A DNA stretch of 64,000 bases, taken from NCBI GenBank assembly GCA_045541535.1, contig JAZQJG010000011.1, forward strand, positions 61,711 through 125,710, given 5' to 3'. Of the stretch, positions 49,623 through 57,672 are shown in pieces. The stretch is from Firm-08 sp045541535 (GTDB taxonomy: Bacteria; Bacillota; Clostridia; Oscillospirales; QAKW01). The notes beneath the pieces were generated by a model, which searched no databases, was not told where the DNA came from, and saw nothing but the letters and a program-made list of their open reading frames with translations. The first letter of the stretch is position 1; every line of letters starts with the position of its first letter. Position numbers and translations under genes: made by a program.

Positions 49623-49678
49623 CTTTAGGAATGTTAACCATAGTAGTGTTGCAAAATACTTTTGAAAGGATGAGTGAT

Positions 49679-50662
49679 ATGTGTACTGCGATTACCTATA
49701 AAACAAAAGATCATTATTTTGGCCGAACACTGGACTTGGAGATTTCATATGGAGAGCGGGTGCTGATTTTGCCGCGACGTTTCCGGCTGAACTTTCGTAT
49801 GTCAGATCCAATTGTTAAGCATTATGCAATGATCGGAATGGGAATAGAAGAAAATGGATACCCGTTGTTTTTTGAAGCAACAAACGAGAAGGGCCTTAGT
49901 ATGGCGGGCCTTAATTTTCCCGGGAACGCTTGCTATTATAAAAAAGAAGTTGACTGTCATAACGTAGCTCCTTTTGAACTTATTCCCTGGATTCTGTCGC
50001 AATGCGAAAATATAAGGCAGGCAACTGATTTACTAAAGCAAACCAACGTGGTTGATCTGTCCTTCAGCGATCAGTTACCATTATCGCCGCTACATTGGCT
50101 TGTGGCGGATAAAACCGGCTCTATTTCGGTTGAAACGCTGAAAGGGGGGATGAGTATAGTGGAAAACCCGGTGGGCGTTCTGACCAACAATCCGCCCTTT
50201 GAAACCCAATGCCATTTGTTAAACCGATATCTTGGTTTGTCTGCCGAAGAGCCTTCAGTTCGTTTTGCTCCGAATTTTCTTTTGGAGAAATACAGTCGCG
50301 GAATGGGAGCGATTGGTTTGCCGGGCGATCTGTCTTCAGATTCACGGTTTGTGCGCGCCGCTTTCAGTAAGTTGAATTCTGTATGTGGAGATGATGAGAT
50401 GAGTAGCGTAAGTCAGTTTTTTCACATTTTGGGAACGGTTGCGCAAATCAGGGGATGCACGGTTTTGGAAAACGGGGAATATGAGATCACAAGGTATACC
50501 TCCTGTTGCAACACTGATCGCGGTCTGTATTATTTTACAACCTACGATCACGCAGGTATATGTTGTGTAGATCTTCATCAAATGGACCTTGAATCTAAGG
50601 AACTTGTACAAGTTGGATTGCCCAAGAAGCAAGAAATAAGAGTTCTTTTGCCGCAAAAATAG
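49679..50662 (+). CDS. choloylglycine hydrolase family protein (bile salt hydrolase-like)
   Basis: Ntn-hydrolase of 327 residues. The ATG at 49679 (gaaagga site) gives MCTAITYKTKDHYFGRTLDLE, so after Met removal Cys2 becomes the nucleophile. Residues matching bile salt hydrolase are the FGRTLD Arg and Asp, Asn in MAGLNFPGNACYY, Asn in VGVLTNNPPFETQ and Arg in LPGDLSSDSRFVRAAF. There is no signal peptide, so it is cytosolic, as in known gut hydrolases. Penicillin V acylases share the fold, so the substrate must be tested; the GLNFPGNA context favours bile salts. It is a single gene. Confidence 0.9.
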   Translation: MCTAITYKTKDHYFGRTLDLEISYGERVLILPRRFRLNFRMSDPIVKHYAMIGMGIEENGYPLFFEATNEKGLSMAGLNFPGNACYYKKEVDCHNVAPFELIPWILSQCENIRQATDLLKQTNVVDLSFSDQLPLSPLHWLVADKTGSISVETLKGGMSIVENPVGVLTNNPPFETQCHLLNRYLGLSAEEPSVRFAPNFLLEKYSRGMGAIGLPGDLSSDSRFVRAAFSKLNSVCGDDEMSSVSQFFHILGTVAQIRGCTVLENGEYEITRYTSCCNTDRGLYYFTTYDHAGICCVDLHQMDLESKELVQVGLPKKQEIRVLLPQK

Positions 50663-50724
50663 AAACATTAATGAGGAATAGGTTGAAAAAACGGTGAGTT
50701 TTTGTGAATATATGTGGCTTTTTC

Positions 50725-50753
50725 TTGACATTTTCTTTAGAGTGGACTATTAT
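50725..50753 (+). promoter_or_regulatory. promoter for membrane pyrophosphatase
   Basis: TTGACA at 50725-50730, 17-base spacer, TATTAT at 50748-50753. Confidence 0.87.
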
Positions 50754-50779
50754 TATTTTATCTCTAAGGAGGGGTTATA

Positions 50780-52873
50780 ATGGAAAGGTTCGTTAATTCA
50801 TATTTGCCGTTTTGCGCGATGGCTGGTGCCTTGATTGCATTGGCTTTTGCTCTATTTATGGCTAAAAAGATTTTTGGATTTTCCGAGGGCAATGATCGGA
50901 TGAAAAAAATCTCGGCATCCATCCGAAAAGGTGCCAATGCCTATTTGCGTCGTCAATATAAAATCGTAGGTATTTTCTTTGTTTGTATGTTTGTCGTACT
51001 GTGTGTGATGGCGACATTGGGATTGCTGACGTGGTTTGTGCCCTTTGCCTTTGTCACCGGCGGCGTTTTCTCTGCTTTGTCCGGTTTCGTGGGAATGAAA
51101 ATTGCCACCTTTGCCAATGCACGGACGGCCAACGCCTGTATGGATGGTTTGAATAAGGGCTTGCGTGTGGCGTGTTCTGCCGGCTCGGTAATGGGATTCA
51201 CAGTGGTGGGTCTTGGCCTTTTGGATATTTCCATCTGGTTAATTTTGCTGAAGTTCGTGTTTGGCTTGGGGGCCGGTGAGATTACAAGCGCTATGCTGAC
51301 CTTCGGGATGGGCGCGTCTTCTATGGCTTTGTTTGCCAGAGTTGGCGGCGGTATCTTTACCAAAGCGGCTGACGTGGGCGCTGATCTTGTTGGAAAAGTG
51401 GAAGCCGGGATCCCGGAAGATGATCCCCGGAATCCTGCGGTTATTGCCGATAACGTGGGTGATAACGTGGGTGACGTGGCCGGTATGGGCGCTGACTTAT
51501 ATGAATCCTACGTCGGCTCCATTATCTCTGCTTGTGCCTTGGGTGTTGCGGCGTTTGCCGGTGATATCAAGGCAATGGCGCTGCCACTGTCTTTAGCGGC
51601 GTTGGGCATACTGGCTTCTATTGTCGGCACTTTCTTTGTGCGTACGGACGAGGATGCTTCCCAGAAAAAGCTCTTAAAGGCGTTAAGTCGTGGCACCAAC
51701 TTCAGCGCGGTGATTATTGGCGTTTTAGCACTGCCATTGACGTATTTTATATTGGGTGATTGGAAGTTCTACGTTGCTATCGTGGCCGGATTGTTGGCCG
51801 GTGTTCTGATCGGTAGAGCAACCGAGTATTACACTTCTGAGACGTTTCGGCCCACCAAGTCTTTGTCCGATACCAGTGAGACGGGCTCTGCCACGATAAT
51901 TATCGGTGGCATCAGCTTGGGTATGTTATCAACAGCAATGCCCGTTGTAATTGTCGGGGTTTGTATTTTGATTGCTTTCTTTGTTTCCGGTGGCGCCGCA
52001 AATCCTGCAATGGGATTATACGGCATTGCGCTGGCGTCCGTCGGTATGCTTTCCACTCTTGGAATCACCTTGGCGACGGATGCTTATGGTCCGGTAGCGG
52101 ACAATGCAGGCGGCATTGCAGAAATGTCCGGTTTGCCTGTTGAAGTTCGGCAACGTACCGATGCTCTTGATTCTCTCGGTAATACCACTGCGGCTACCGG
52201 TAAAGGCTTTGCCATCGGCTCTGCCGCTTTAACCGCTCTTGCTTTGATTGCTTCGTATATTGAAAAAATCAAAGAGGTGGCGGGAGAGGGAACCGAAATA
52301 GCTGCATTTGATCTGATGAATCCTCTGGTGCTTGTCGGCTTGTTCGTGGGCGCTTGCTTGCCCTTTGTATTTGCCGCTTTAACAATGGATTCCGTGGGCA
52401 AGGCGGCACAGTCTGTGGTAATTGAAGTGCGGCGTCAGTTTAAGGAAATTACCGGTTTGATGACCGGTGAGGCTGAACCGGACTATGCTTCCTGTGTTGA
52501 CTTATGCACGAAGGCCAGCCTGAAGGAGATGGTTTTGCCCACCGTCGTAGCCGTTGTAGTTCCTATTCTTGTAGGATTGATTCTGGGATATCAGGGCGTT
52601 GTCGGTATGCTTGCCGGCGCCACTGCTTCCGGATTTTTGATGGCAATATTTATGTCCAATTCCGGCGGTGCGTGGGACAACGCTAAAAAGTATATTGAAA
52701 GCGGCGTACACGGCGGCAAGGGCAGTGATCAGCATAAGGCTGCCGTTGTGGGCGACACGGTGGGGGATCCCTTTAAAGATACCTCCGGTCCCGCAATTAA
52801 TATTTTGATCAAACTGCTGTCTATGGTTTCAATTGTATTTGCGGCTCTCGTGTTTAAATTTCATTTGTTTTAA
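50780..52873 (+). CDS. hppA: membrane pyrophosphatase, ion-pumping, K+-dependent type
   Basis: Couples pyrophosphate hydrolysis to proton or sodium export, 697 residues with about 16 membrane segments. Substrate motifs are KAADVGADLVGKVEAGIPEDDPRNP, NVGDNVGDVAGMGADLYESY and the C-terminal DTVGDPFKDTSGPAINI. The segment GNTTAATGKGFAIGSAALTAL has Ala at the position where K+-independent enzymes carry Lys, so it is predicted to be K+-dependent. Whether it pumps H+ or Na+ cannot be decided by eye. Own promoter and aaggagg site. Confidence 0.96.
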   Translation: MERFVNSYLPFCAMAGALIALAFALFMAKKIFGFSEGNDRMKKISASIRKGANAYLRRQYKIVGIFFVCMFVVLCVMATLGLLTWFVPFAFVTGGVFSALSGFVGMKIATFANARTANACMDGLNKGLRVACSAGSVMGFTVVGLGLLDISIWLILLKFVFGLGAGEITSAMLTFGMGASSMALFARVGGGIFTKAADVGADLVGKVEAGIPEDDPRNPAVIADNVGDNVGDVAGMGADLYESYVGSIISACALGVAAFAGDIKAMALPLSLAALGILASIVGTFFVRTDEDASQKKLLKALSRGTNFSAVIIGVLALPLTYFILGDWKFYVAIVAGLLAGVLIGRATEYYTSETFRPTKSLSDTSETGSATIIIGGISLGMLSTAMPVVIVGVCILIAFFVSGGAANPAMGLYGIALASVGMLSTLGITLATDAYGPVADNAGGIAEMSGLPVEVRQRTDALDSLGNTTAATGKGFAIGSAALTALALIASYIEKIKEVAGEGTEIAAFDLMNPLVLVGLFVGACLPFVFAALTMDSVGKAAQSVVIEVRRQFKEITGLMTGEAEPDYASCVDLCTKASLKEMVLPTVVAVVVPILVGLILGYQGVVGMLAGATASGFLMAIFMSNSGGAWDNAKKYIESGVHGGKGSDQHKAAVVGDTVGDPFKDTSGPAINILIKLLSMVSIVFAALVFKFHLF

Positions 52874-52878
52874 TAATT

Positions 52879-52915
52879 ATGCCCTGCAACTAAAGTTGCA
52901 GGGCATATTTTTGTA
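52879..52915 (+). terminator. terminator after hppA
   Basis: 13-bp stem atgccctgcaact/agttgcagggcat with a very short loop, then atttttgt. Confidence 0.9.
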
Positions 52916-52921
52916 TAAGAA

Positions 52922-52951
52922 AAGCGGCTATCAAAAGATAGCCGCTTTAAA
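52922..52951 (-). terminator. terminator of efp-CD1247 unit
   Basis: 12-bp stem aaagcggctatc/gatagccgcttt with loop aaaa (52922-52933/52938-52949), just beyond the minus-strand stop. Confidence 0.85.
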
Positions 52952-52955
52952 ATAA

Positions 52956-53381
52956 TTATTCTTCGTCAGCGTCCTCATCAGACAGGTCAAACTCAAGTTC
53001 TTCGCCACAGTTAGGGCAGTTGATTTTGCCTTCTTCAATGATGTCGCTGTCTACGCAGAATTCTTCAGTGCACTTAGGGCAGATGATGGTGTAATACTCA
53101 TCCTCTTCACAGCAGTCGCAACAATCGCAATCATCGCAGTCGTCACAATCGTCGCACTCATCTTCGCAAAGATAATCCTCTACTGCTTCCAGATCGTCGT
53201 CAATCTCGCCGATGTATTCGTCCAGATCATTTACAACGTCGTCAATCTCGTCAATGGCATCGGCCATATCTTCCAGTACGTCGACCATTGCCTTGATAAT
53301 CTTAACTGTGTCGTCATCCTTGGGATTGAGACCGTCCATCAAGCCTCTGATATATGCAACTTTTTCAGCAAGAGTCTTCAT
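52956..53381 (-). CDS. CD1247-type protein with Asp-Cys repeat and zinc ribbon
   Basis: A 141-residue very acidic protein. The N-terminal domain (KVAYIRGLMDGLNPKDDDTVKI, about 1-55) is the CD1247 type found in Clostridia. Then comes a run of acidic helix, a Cys-Asp repeat (ECDDCDDCDDCDCCDCC at about 75-91) with nine cysteines, and a C-terminal zinc ribbon (CPKC ... CPNC). The repeats suggest metal binding. It is co-transcribed with efp: its start overlaps the efp stop by one base. Function unknown. Confidence 0.85.
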   Translation of the reverse strand: MKTLAEKVAYIRGLMDGLNPKDDDTVKIIKAMVDVLEDMADAIDEIDDVVNDLDEYIGEIDDDLEAVEDYLCEDECDDCDDCDDCDCCDCCEEDEYYTIICPKCTEEFCVDSDIIEEGKINCPNCGEELEFDLSDEDADEE

Positions 53382-53938
53382 TATGCACGCTCCATATACT
53401 CGCCGGTACGGGTGTCGATCTTAACCTTTTCACCTTCGTTGATGAAGATCGGTACCTTGATTACGGCGCCGGTTTCCAGCGTGGCGGGCTTTGTAACGTT
53501 GGTGGCGGTATCGCCGCGAACGCCGGGCTCGGTCTCAGTGACCTCAAGCACTACGAACATGGGGGGCTCAACGCTGAAAACGTTGCCCTTATAGGACATC
53601 AGCTTAACGATATCGTTTTCCTTGACGAATTTAAAGTTGTCGCCCAGTTTGCCGGCGTCCAAGGGGATCTGCTCATAGGTTTCGGTATCCATAAAGTAGT
53701 ACAGTTCGCCATCGTTGTACAGATATTCGTACTCTTTACGCTCAATAAAAGCGTTTTCAAATTTGTCAGTGGGGTTGAAAGACTTTTCAACGACGGCACC
53801 GGTGATGACGTTTTTAAATTTGGTGCGGACAAAGGCAGCGCCTTTACCGGGTTTTACGTGTTGGAATTCAATGACCTGATAGACCTGTCCATCCATATCA
53901 AAGGTAATTCCGTTTCTGAAATCTCCAGCAGTAAGCAT
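53381..53938 (-). CDS. efp: elongation factor P
   Basis: Relieves ribosomes stalled on polyproline, 185 residues in three beta-barrel domains. The tip loop reads HVKPGKGAAFVRTK with Lys32 as the residue that is modified in many bacteria; no modification gene (epmA/epmB) is seen nearby. The C-terminus GEKVKIDTRTGEYMERA is standard. It has its own promoter upstream (53968-53996). Confidence 0.98.
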   Translation of the reverse strand: MLTAGDFRNGITFDMDGQVYQVIEFQHVKPGKGAAFVRTKFKNVITGAVVEKSFNPTDKFENAFIERKEYEYLYNDGELYYFMDTETYEQIPLDAGKLGDNFKFVKENDIVKLMSYKGNVFSVEPPMFVVLEVTETEPGVRGDTATNVTKPATLETGAVIKVPIFINEGEKVKIDTRTGEYMERA

Positions 53939-53967
53939 GATTTATACCTCCAAAATATTCTTCTCTT

Positions 53968-53996
53968 ATTCTATACTATTATTTGGAATTTTGCAA
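53968..53996 (-). promoter_or_regulatory. promoter for efp
   Basis: On the minus strand: TTGCAA (53991-53996), 17-base spacer, TAGAAT (53968-53973). Confidence 0.7.
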
Positions 53997-54034
53997 GGAT
54001 ATTTTAAAAAAACACATTATATATGATAAAAATA

Positions 54035-54892
54035 TTATGCTTTACACAACGATTCGTAAATTTCTTTCATAATTAAGGCATCTTGACTTTGTGTGCCTGC
54101 GGATTCGCAGATGATGGTGGGGGAGTAATTGCGTTTGAGGATCTGATTGGCAAGGGGCTCAAACTCCGGTCCGTAAATCTTGTCCTCAAAAGTCAGGTGC
54201 TTGACTTCACCGCCTTTTTCCGTAAATTCAATTTTAGAAAAATGGGAGTGAAAGTATTTTGTTCTTTCATACCCCAAAACGTCTTCCATCCTGTCAAATA
54301 ATTTGGAAAAATCTGCTTCCGTTTGTAACGAGCCGTTGGTGCGGGCGTTCAAATGGCCAAAGTCAATGGCGGGCAATAATTGCTCGTCCAAGGCGCAAAG
54401 TGTCAACACCTCGTCCAGCGTCCCCAATTGGTTGATCTTTCCCATGGTTTCGGGACAAACGAGGACATGGGTAAGATTTTCGTAGCGCAGGGCATCTAAA
54501 GCTTTTTTCATTGTATCTATCGCCAATTCCAGAGCATATTCTCTTGTGATTTTGGAGCAGGAGCCGGTATGCAGAATCACTCTTTCCGCTCCGGTTTGAT
54601 CTGCCAGTCTTGCAGATTGCAAAATGTATTCAATACTTTTCAGGCGTTTTTCCTGTTCAACGCCTGACATGGAAATGTAATAGGGCGCATGTACCGAAAG
54701 ACGAATATCAAATTCTTTGGCGCTTTCTCCCAGTTCTTTGGCTGCCTTTTCATTCATTCGCACCCCTCTGCCGCATTGTATTTCATAGGCATTAAGGCCG
54801 ATTTTATTTAAAAAAGTCGGAATATGTGTGGTGGCTTTATAGCCTGCTGCATAAAACGCATCGCAGTTACCTGCGGGACCGAATCGGATCAT
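54035..54892 (-). CDS. nfo: endonuclease IV-like TIM-barrel protein
   Basis: AP endonuclease 2 family TIM barrel of 285 residues, the type that cuts at abasic sites in DNA using three metal ions. Metal ligands are in LSVHAPYYISMSG, ILHTGSC, VLVCPETMGK, AIDFGHLNAR and YFHSHFSKIEF, ending with TIICESAG. It is somewhat diverged from classical endonuclease IV (GxHxS motifs differ), so another TIM-barrel role is possible. It lies alone on the minus strand; no clear promoter or terminator was read. Confidence 0.83.
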   Translation of the reverse strand: MIRFGPAGNCDAFYAAGYKATTHIPTFLNKIGLNAYEIQCGRGVRMNEKAAKELGESAKEFDIRLSVHAPYYISMSGVEQEKRLKSIEYILQSARLADQTGAERVILHTGSCSKITREYALELAIDTMKKALDALRYENLTHVLVCPETMGKINQLGTLDEVLTLCALDEQLLPAIDFGHLNARTNGSLQTEADFSKLFDRMEDVLGYERTKYFHSHFSKIEFTEKGGEVKHLTFEDKIYGPEFEPLANQILKRNYSPTIICESAGTQSQDALIMKEIYESLCKA

Positions 54893-54935
54893 ATTATCAC
54901 TCCTTTCTTGTATCTTATCATATTTAATTAATAAA

Positions 54936-54961
54936 ATAAAGACCGCAATTGCGGCCTTTAT
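54936..54961 (-). terminator. terminator after galactonate-dehydratase-like gene
   Basis: 11-bp stem ataaaggccgc/gcggtctttat (minus-strand sense, one G-U pair) with loop aatt, followed by T-rich sequence. Confidence 0.85.
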
Positions 54962-54965
54962 TCTT

Positions 54966-56126
54966 TTAGAAATAGAATTCGGTTTTAGCAGGACGGATGT
55001 CTGTTAAAGCGCCGGTATAATGCCGCAAGGTGTGGGTGGCGTAGGGGTGTTCGGCACATTTTTCTTCGTCAATTTCTATACCGAGACCGGGCTTGTCGGG
55101 GACTGCGATATACCCGTCCTTGTATTCCAGCGATTCGTTGCACACTTCTTTTCGCCAGGTAACGTCGCTGTACATAATTTCTAAAATAGAAAAATTGGGG
55201 CAGCACGCCGCCAACTGTAAGGTAGCTGCGTTGGCAACGGGTCCACTGGGATTGTGGGGGGCAAAGCCCGTGTAGTAGGACTCTGCCATAGCTGCAATCT
55301 TTTTGAGTTCCATAATGCCGCCGGCGTGGGAAATGTCGGGTTGTACAAAATCAGCACCGCGCATTTCAAACAATCTTGCAAAATCTCTTCTGCCATACAG
55401 CCGTTCACCGGCAGAAATGGCGACGGGGGATTTGTCTCGCACAGCTTTTAATGCTTCCAGATTGTCCGGGGGAACAGGCTCCTCGAAAAACATCGGCTTG
55501 AACGGCGCCAATTCTTTGGCGATTTCAATGGAGGTTGCCACGTTAAAACGTCCGTGGCCTTCAATCAGCAGATCCACTTCGTTGCCGACAGCGTCTCTTA
55601 CAGCGGCGACGCAACGCAATGCTTTGTCAAAATCTTTGTGAGAAATTTCCATATAGGATTTGCCGAAAGGGTCCCACTTCATAGCGGTGACACCGCGCTT
55701 TACGGCAATCTTTGCTTTCTCGGCAAACTCCTCCGGTTCTTTAGCGCCCGCAAACCAACCGTTTACGTAAATGCGTACTTTATCGTTGCATTTGCCGCCT
55801 AACAATTGATAAACGGGAACACCTAAGGATTTCCCTAAAATGTCCCACAGCGCCGTTTCTACGGCCGATAGCGCGCTCATCAAAACGGGGCCGCCGCGCC
55901 AATAAGCATCACGGTAAATGTCGTGATAATGCTTTTCGATAGTTAGCGGATTTTTGCCTATAAGGTATTCCTTGATGTGTTCTACTGCGCCGAACAGCGC
56001 TTTTTCTTTGTACTCCAGCGTGGCTTCGCCGACACCGTCGATTCCTTCATCGGTGTAGACCTTTACAAATACCCAATTAGTGCGAAAGCAATCTACCGGA
56101 AAAACTTTAATGTCAGTGATTTTCAC
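54966..56126 (-). CDS. mandelate racemase/enolase family, galactonate dehydratase-like
   Basis: A 386-residue enolase-superfamily enzyme. It has an N-terminal capping domain and a barrel with metal ligands in DLLIEGHGRFNV, MFFEEPVPPDN and ISAGERLYGR, and catalytic residues in FVQPDISHAGGI and GFAPHNPSGPVANA (His). These match the D-galactonate dehydratase subgroup, which opens a galactonate route, but other sugar acids are possible. No transporter or aldolase is adjacent, so the pathway is unclear. Single gene with a terminator. Confidence 0.85.
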   Translation of the reverse strand: MKITDIKVFPVDCFRTNWVFVKVYTDEGIDGVGEATLEYKEKALFGAVEHIKEYLIGKNPLTIEKHYHDIYRDAYWRGGPVLMSALSAVETALWDILGKSLGVPVYQLLGGKCNDKVRIYVNGWFAGAKEPEEFAEKAKIAVKRGVTAMKWDPFGKSYMEISHKDFDKALRCVAAVRDAVGNEVDLLIEGHGRFNVATSIEIAKELAPFKPMFFEEPVPPDNLEALKAVRDKSPVAISAGERLYGRRDFARLFEMRGADFVQPDISHAGGIMELKKIAAMAESYYTGFAPHNPSGPVANAATLQLAACCPNFSILEIMYSDVTWRKEVCNESLEYKDGYIAVPDKPGLGIEIDEEKCAEHPYATHTLRHYTGALTDIRPAKTEFYF

Positions 56127-56226
56127 AATTTTTTCTCCTTTAGTTTTAAATTGTAATCAGCATAACATAAGGAAAAATCGGTTTTATGGAAGAAATATTT
56201 GATTATTAAGAAAAACTATTTTGGGA

Positions 56227-57096
56227 TTACAGATCCTTGGCCAGCTCTTTGATATAGGCTTTAAAATCTTCGCTGATTTCCGGGTGCTTGAGAGCAACCT
56301 CACAATTGGCCATCAAAATGCCCAGCTTGTTTCCCATATCATATCGTTTGCTCAAAAAGTCTACGCCGATCATGCCTTCCTTGCGAGCCAAGGTTTTCAT
56401 GGCATCGGTGAGCTGGATCTCTCCACCGGCACCGGGAGCTGTGTTTTCAAGAATCTCAAAGATTTCGTAAGGTAAGACGCAACGTCCCAAAATGGAAAAT
56501 AGAGAGAGCACCTTGTCGGGCGTGGGCTTTTCTACCATATCGGTTACGCTGTAAATGCGATCCTCCAACGGCTCTACGGCAAGAGAGGAATACTTTGCAA
56601 TGGCTTCGGGAGAAACTTCTTTGATGCCTACTACGCCTTTGCCGTATTTGTCGTAGGCGTCCAACAATTCCTTGGTAGTGGGGACTTCGCCGATGATGAC
56701 GTCGTCGCCGTACAATACGGCAAAGGGCTCGTCTCCTACAAATTCTTTGGCAGTAAGCACGGCGTGACCCAAACCTTTGGTCTCTTTCTGTCGGATAAAA
56801 TAAATGTTGGCGAGGTTTGCGGAAGCAACGGTGGCGTTATACAGGTCGGTCTTGCCGCCGGCAAGCAACCGCTCCTCCAGCTCGGGTGTACGGTCAAAGT
56901 GATCTTCGATCAGAGACTTTCCACGATTGGTGATAATTAAAATGTCTTTGATGCCTGCCGCCACCGCTTCTTCAACAATGTACTGCAGAGCGGGTTTGTC
57001 TACGATGGGTAATAATTCCTTGGGAACAGCTTTGGATGCGGGGAGGACACGGGTGCCGAGGCCTGCCGCAGGAATGATTGCTTTTCTGACTTTCAT
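56227..57096 (-). CDS. galU: UTP-glucose-1-phosphate uridylyltransferase
   Basis: Makes UDP-glucose for envelope polymers, 289 residues. The start at 57094-57096 gives MKVRKAIIPAAGLGTRVLPASKAVPKE, with a gagga site; an in-frame start five codons upstream is less likely. Also seen are DKPALQYIVEEAVAAG, KGLGHAVLTAKEFVGDEPFAVLYGDDV and GEIQLTDAM. It is probably transcribed with queT, which ends 12 bases before its start. Confidence 0.97.
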   Translation of the reverse strand: MKVRKAIIPAAGLGTRVLPASKAVPKELLPIVDKPALQYIVEEAVAAGIKDILIITNRGKSLIEDHFDRTPELEERLLAGGKTDLYNATVASANLANIYFIRQKETKGLGHAVLTAKEFVGDEPFAVLYGDDVIIGEVPTTKELLDAYDKYGKGVVGIKEVSPEAIAKYSSLAVEPLEDRIYSVTDMVEKPTPDKVLSLFSILGRCVLPYEIFEILENTAPGAGGEIQLTDAMKTLARKEGMIGVDFLSKRYDMGNKLGILMANCEVALKHPEISEDFKAYIKELAKDL

Positions 57097-57107
57097 AGTG
57101 CTTTTCC

Positions 57108-57626
57108 TCATTTCAAAAATTTGTGTAGATTTGTTTTTAAAATGCTGTAATACAGCGGAATGCCCAATAAAACGGATACTGTCAACTCACCGATGGCCAC
57201 AAAGGCGGCTTGCGTCAAAAAACTGATCCAGTTAAATCCTCCGATGTAGAACAATTGGATTTCGGCACCTACGATGATTCCGTTGCACAGGGCAGGAAAC
57301 ATTAGGGATAAAATCGGAAAGCCTTTCAATGTGACGGTTCTTGTTTTATAAATGCTAATGCAGGTAAGCAAAGTGGCAAAACTGCCGATAATAATATCAA
57401 TCGGCATTCCGCCGAATACATTGGCAATACAACAGCCGACGGTGAGTCCGTATATGGCGGTGGGGGAGAAGAGAGCCAGCATCATCAGCGCTTCCGAGGC
57501 GCGGAATTGAATGGCTTGACTGGTACTCCCGGGGAACAGCATGGACTGTGTTACGGTTAAGACGACGTATAATGCGCCGATCATAGCTCCGATCACAATG
57601 CGTTTGGTTTTCAAAGTTTGTACCAT
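57108..57626 (-). CDS. queT: QueT-family ECF transporter S component
   Basis: Membrane substrate-binding subunit for a queuosine precursor, 172 residues with about five hydrophobic segments. Family sequence includes VIGAMIGALYVVLTVTQS, QFRASEALMMLALFSPTAIYGLTVGCCIANVFGG and FVAIGELTVSVLLGIPLYY. Start may be ATG at 57626, or TTG at 57614 which has aaggatgg well placed upstream. A preQ1 riboswitch was looked for but not found. It precedes galU, probably in one unit. Confidence 0.9.
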   Translation of the reverse strand: MVQTLKTKRIVIGAMIGALYVVLTVTQSMLFPGSTSQAIQFRASEALMMLALFSPTAIYGLTVGCCIANVFGGMPIDIIIGSFATLLTCISIYKTRTVTLKGFPILSLMFPALCNGIIVGAEIQLFYIGGFNWISFLTQAAFVAIGELTVSVLLGIPLYYSILKTNLHKFLK

Positions 57627-57632
57627 CCTTAG

Positions 57633-57660
57633 TAAATATTTTGAGTCCGGAAATTGCGAC
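57633..57660 (-). terminator. weak hairpin between gltX and queT
   Basis: Stem agtccg/cggact around a 10-base loop, followed by a weak A/T-rich tract. It could be a partial terminator of gltX. Confidence 0.45.
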
Positions 57661-57672
57661 GGACTTATTAAA

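Noticed and set aside
53354..54007. Plus-strand frame opposite efp
   Set aside because: Antisense of a clear elongation factor P gene; no ribosome site or family features.
57627..57672. PreQ1 riboswitch before queT
   Set aside because: The short gap before queT has only a simple hairpin and none of the conserved preQ1 aptamer sequence.
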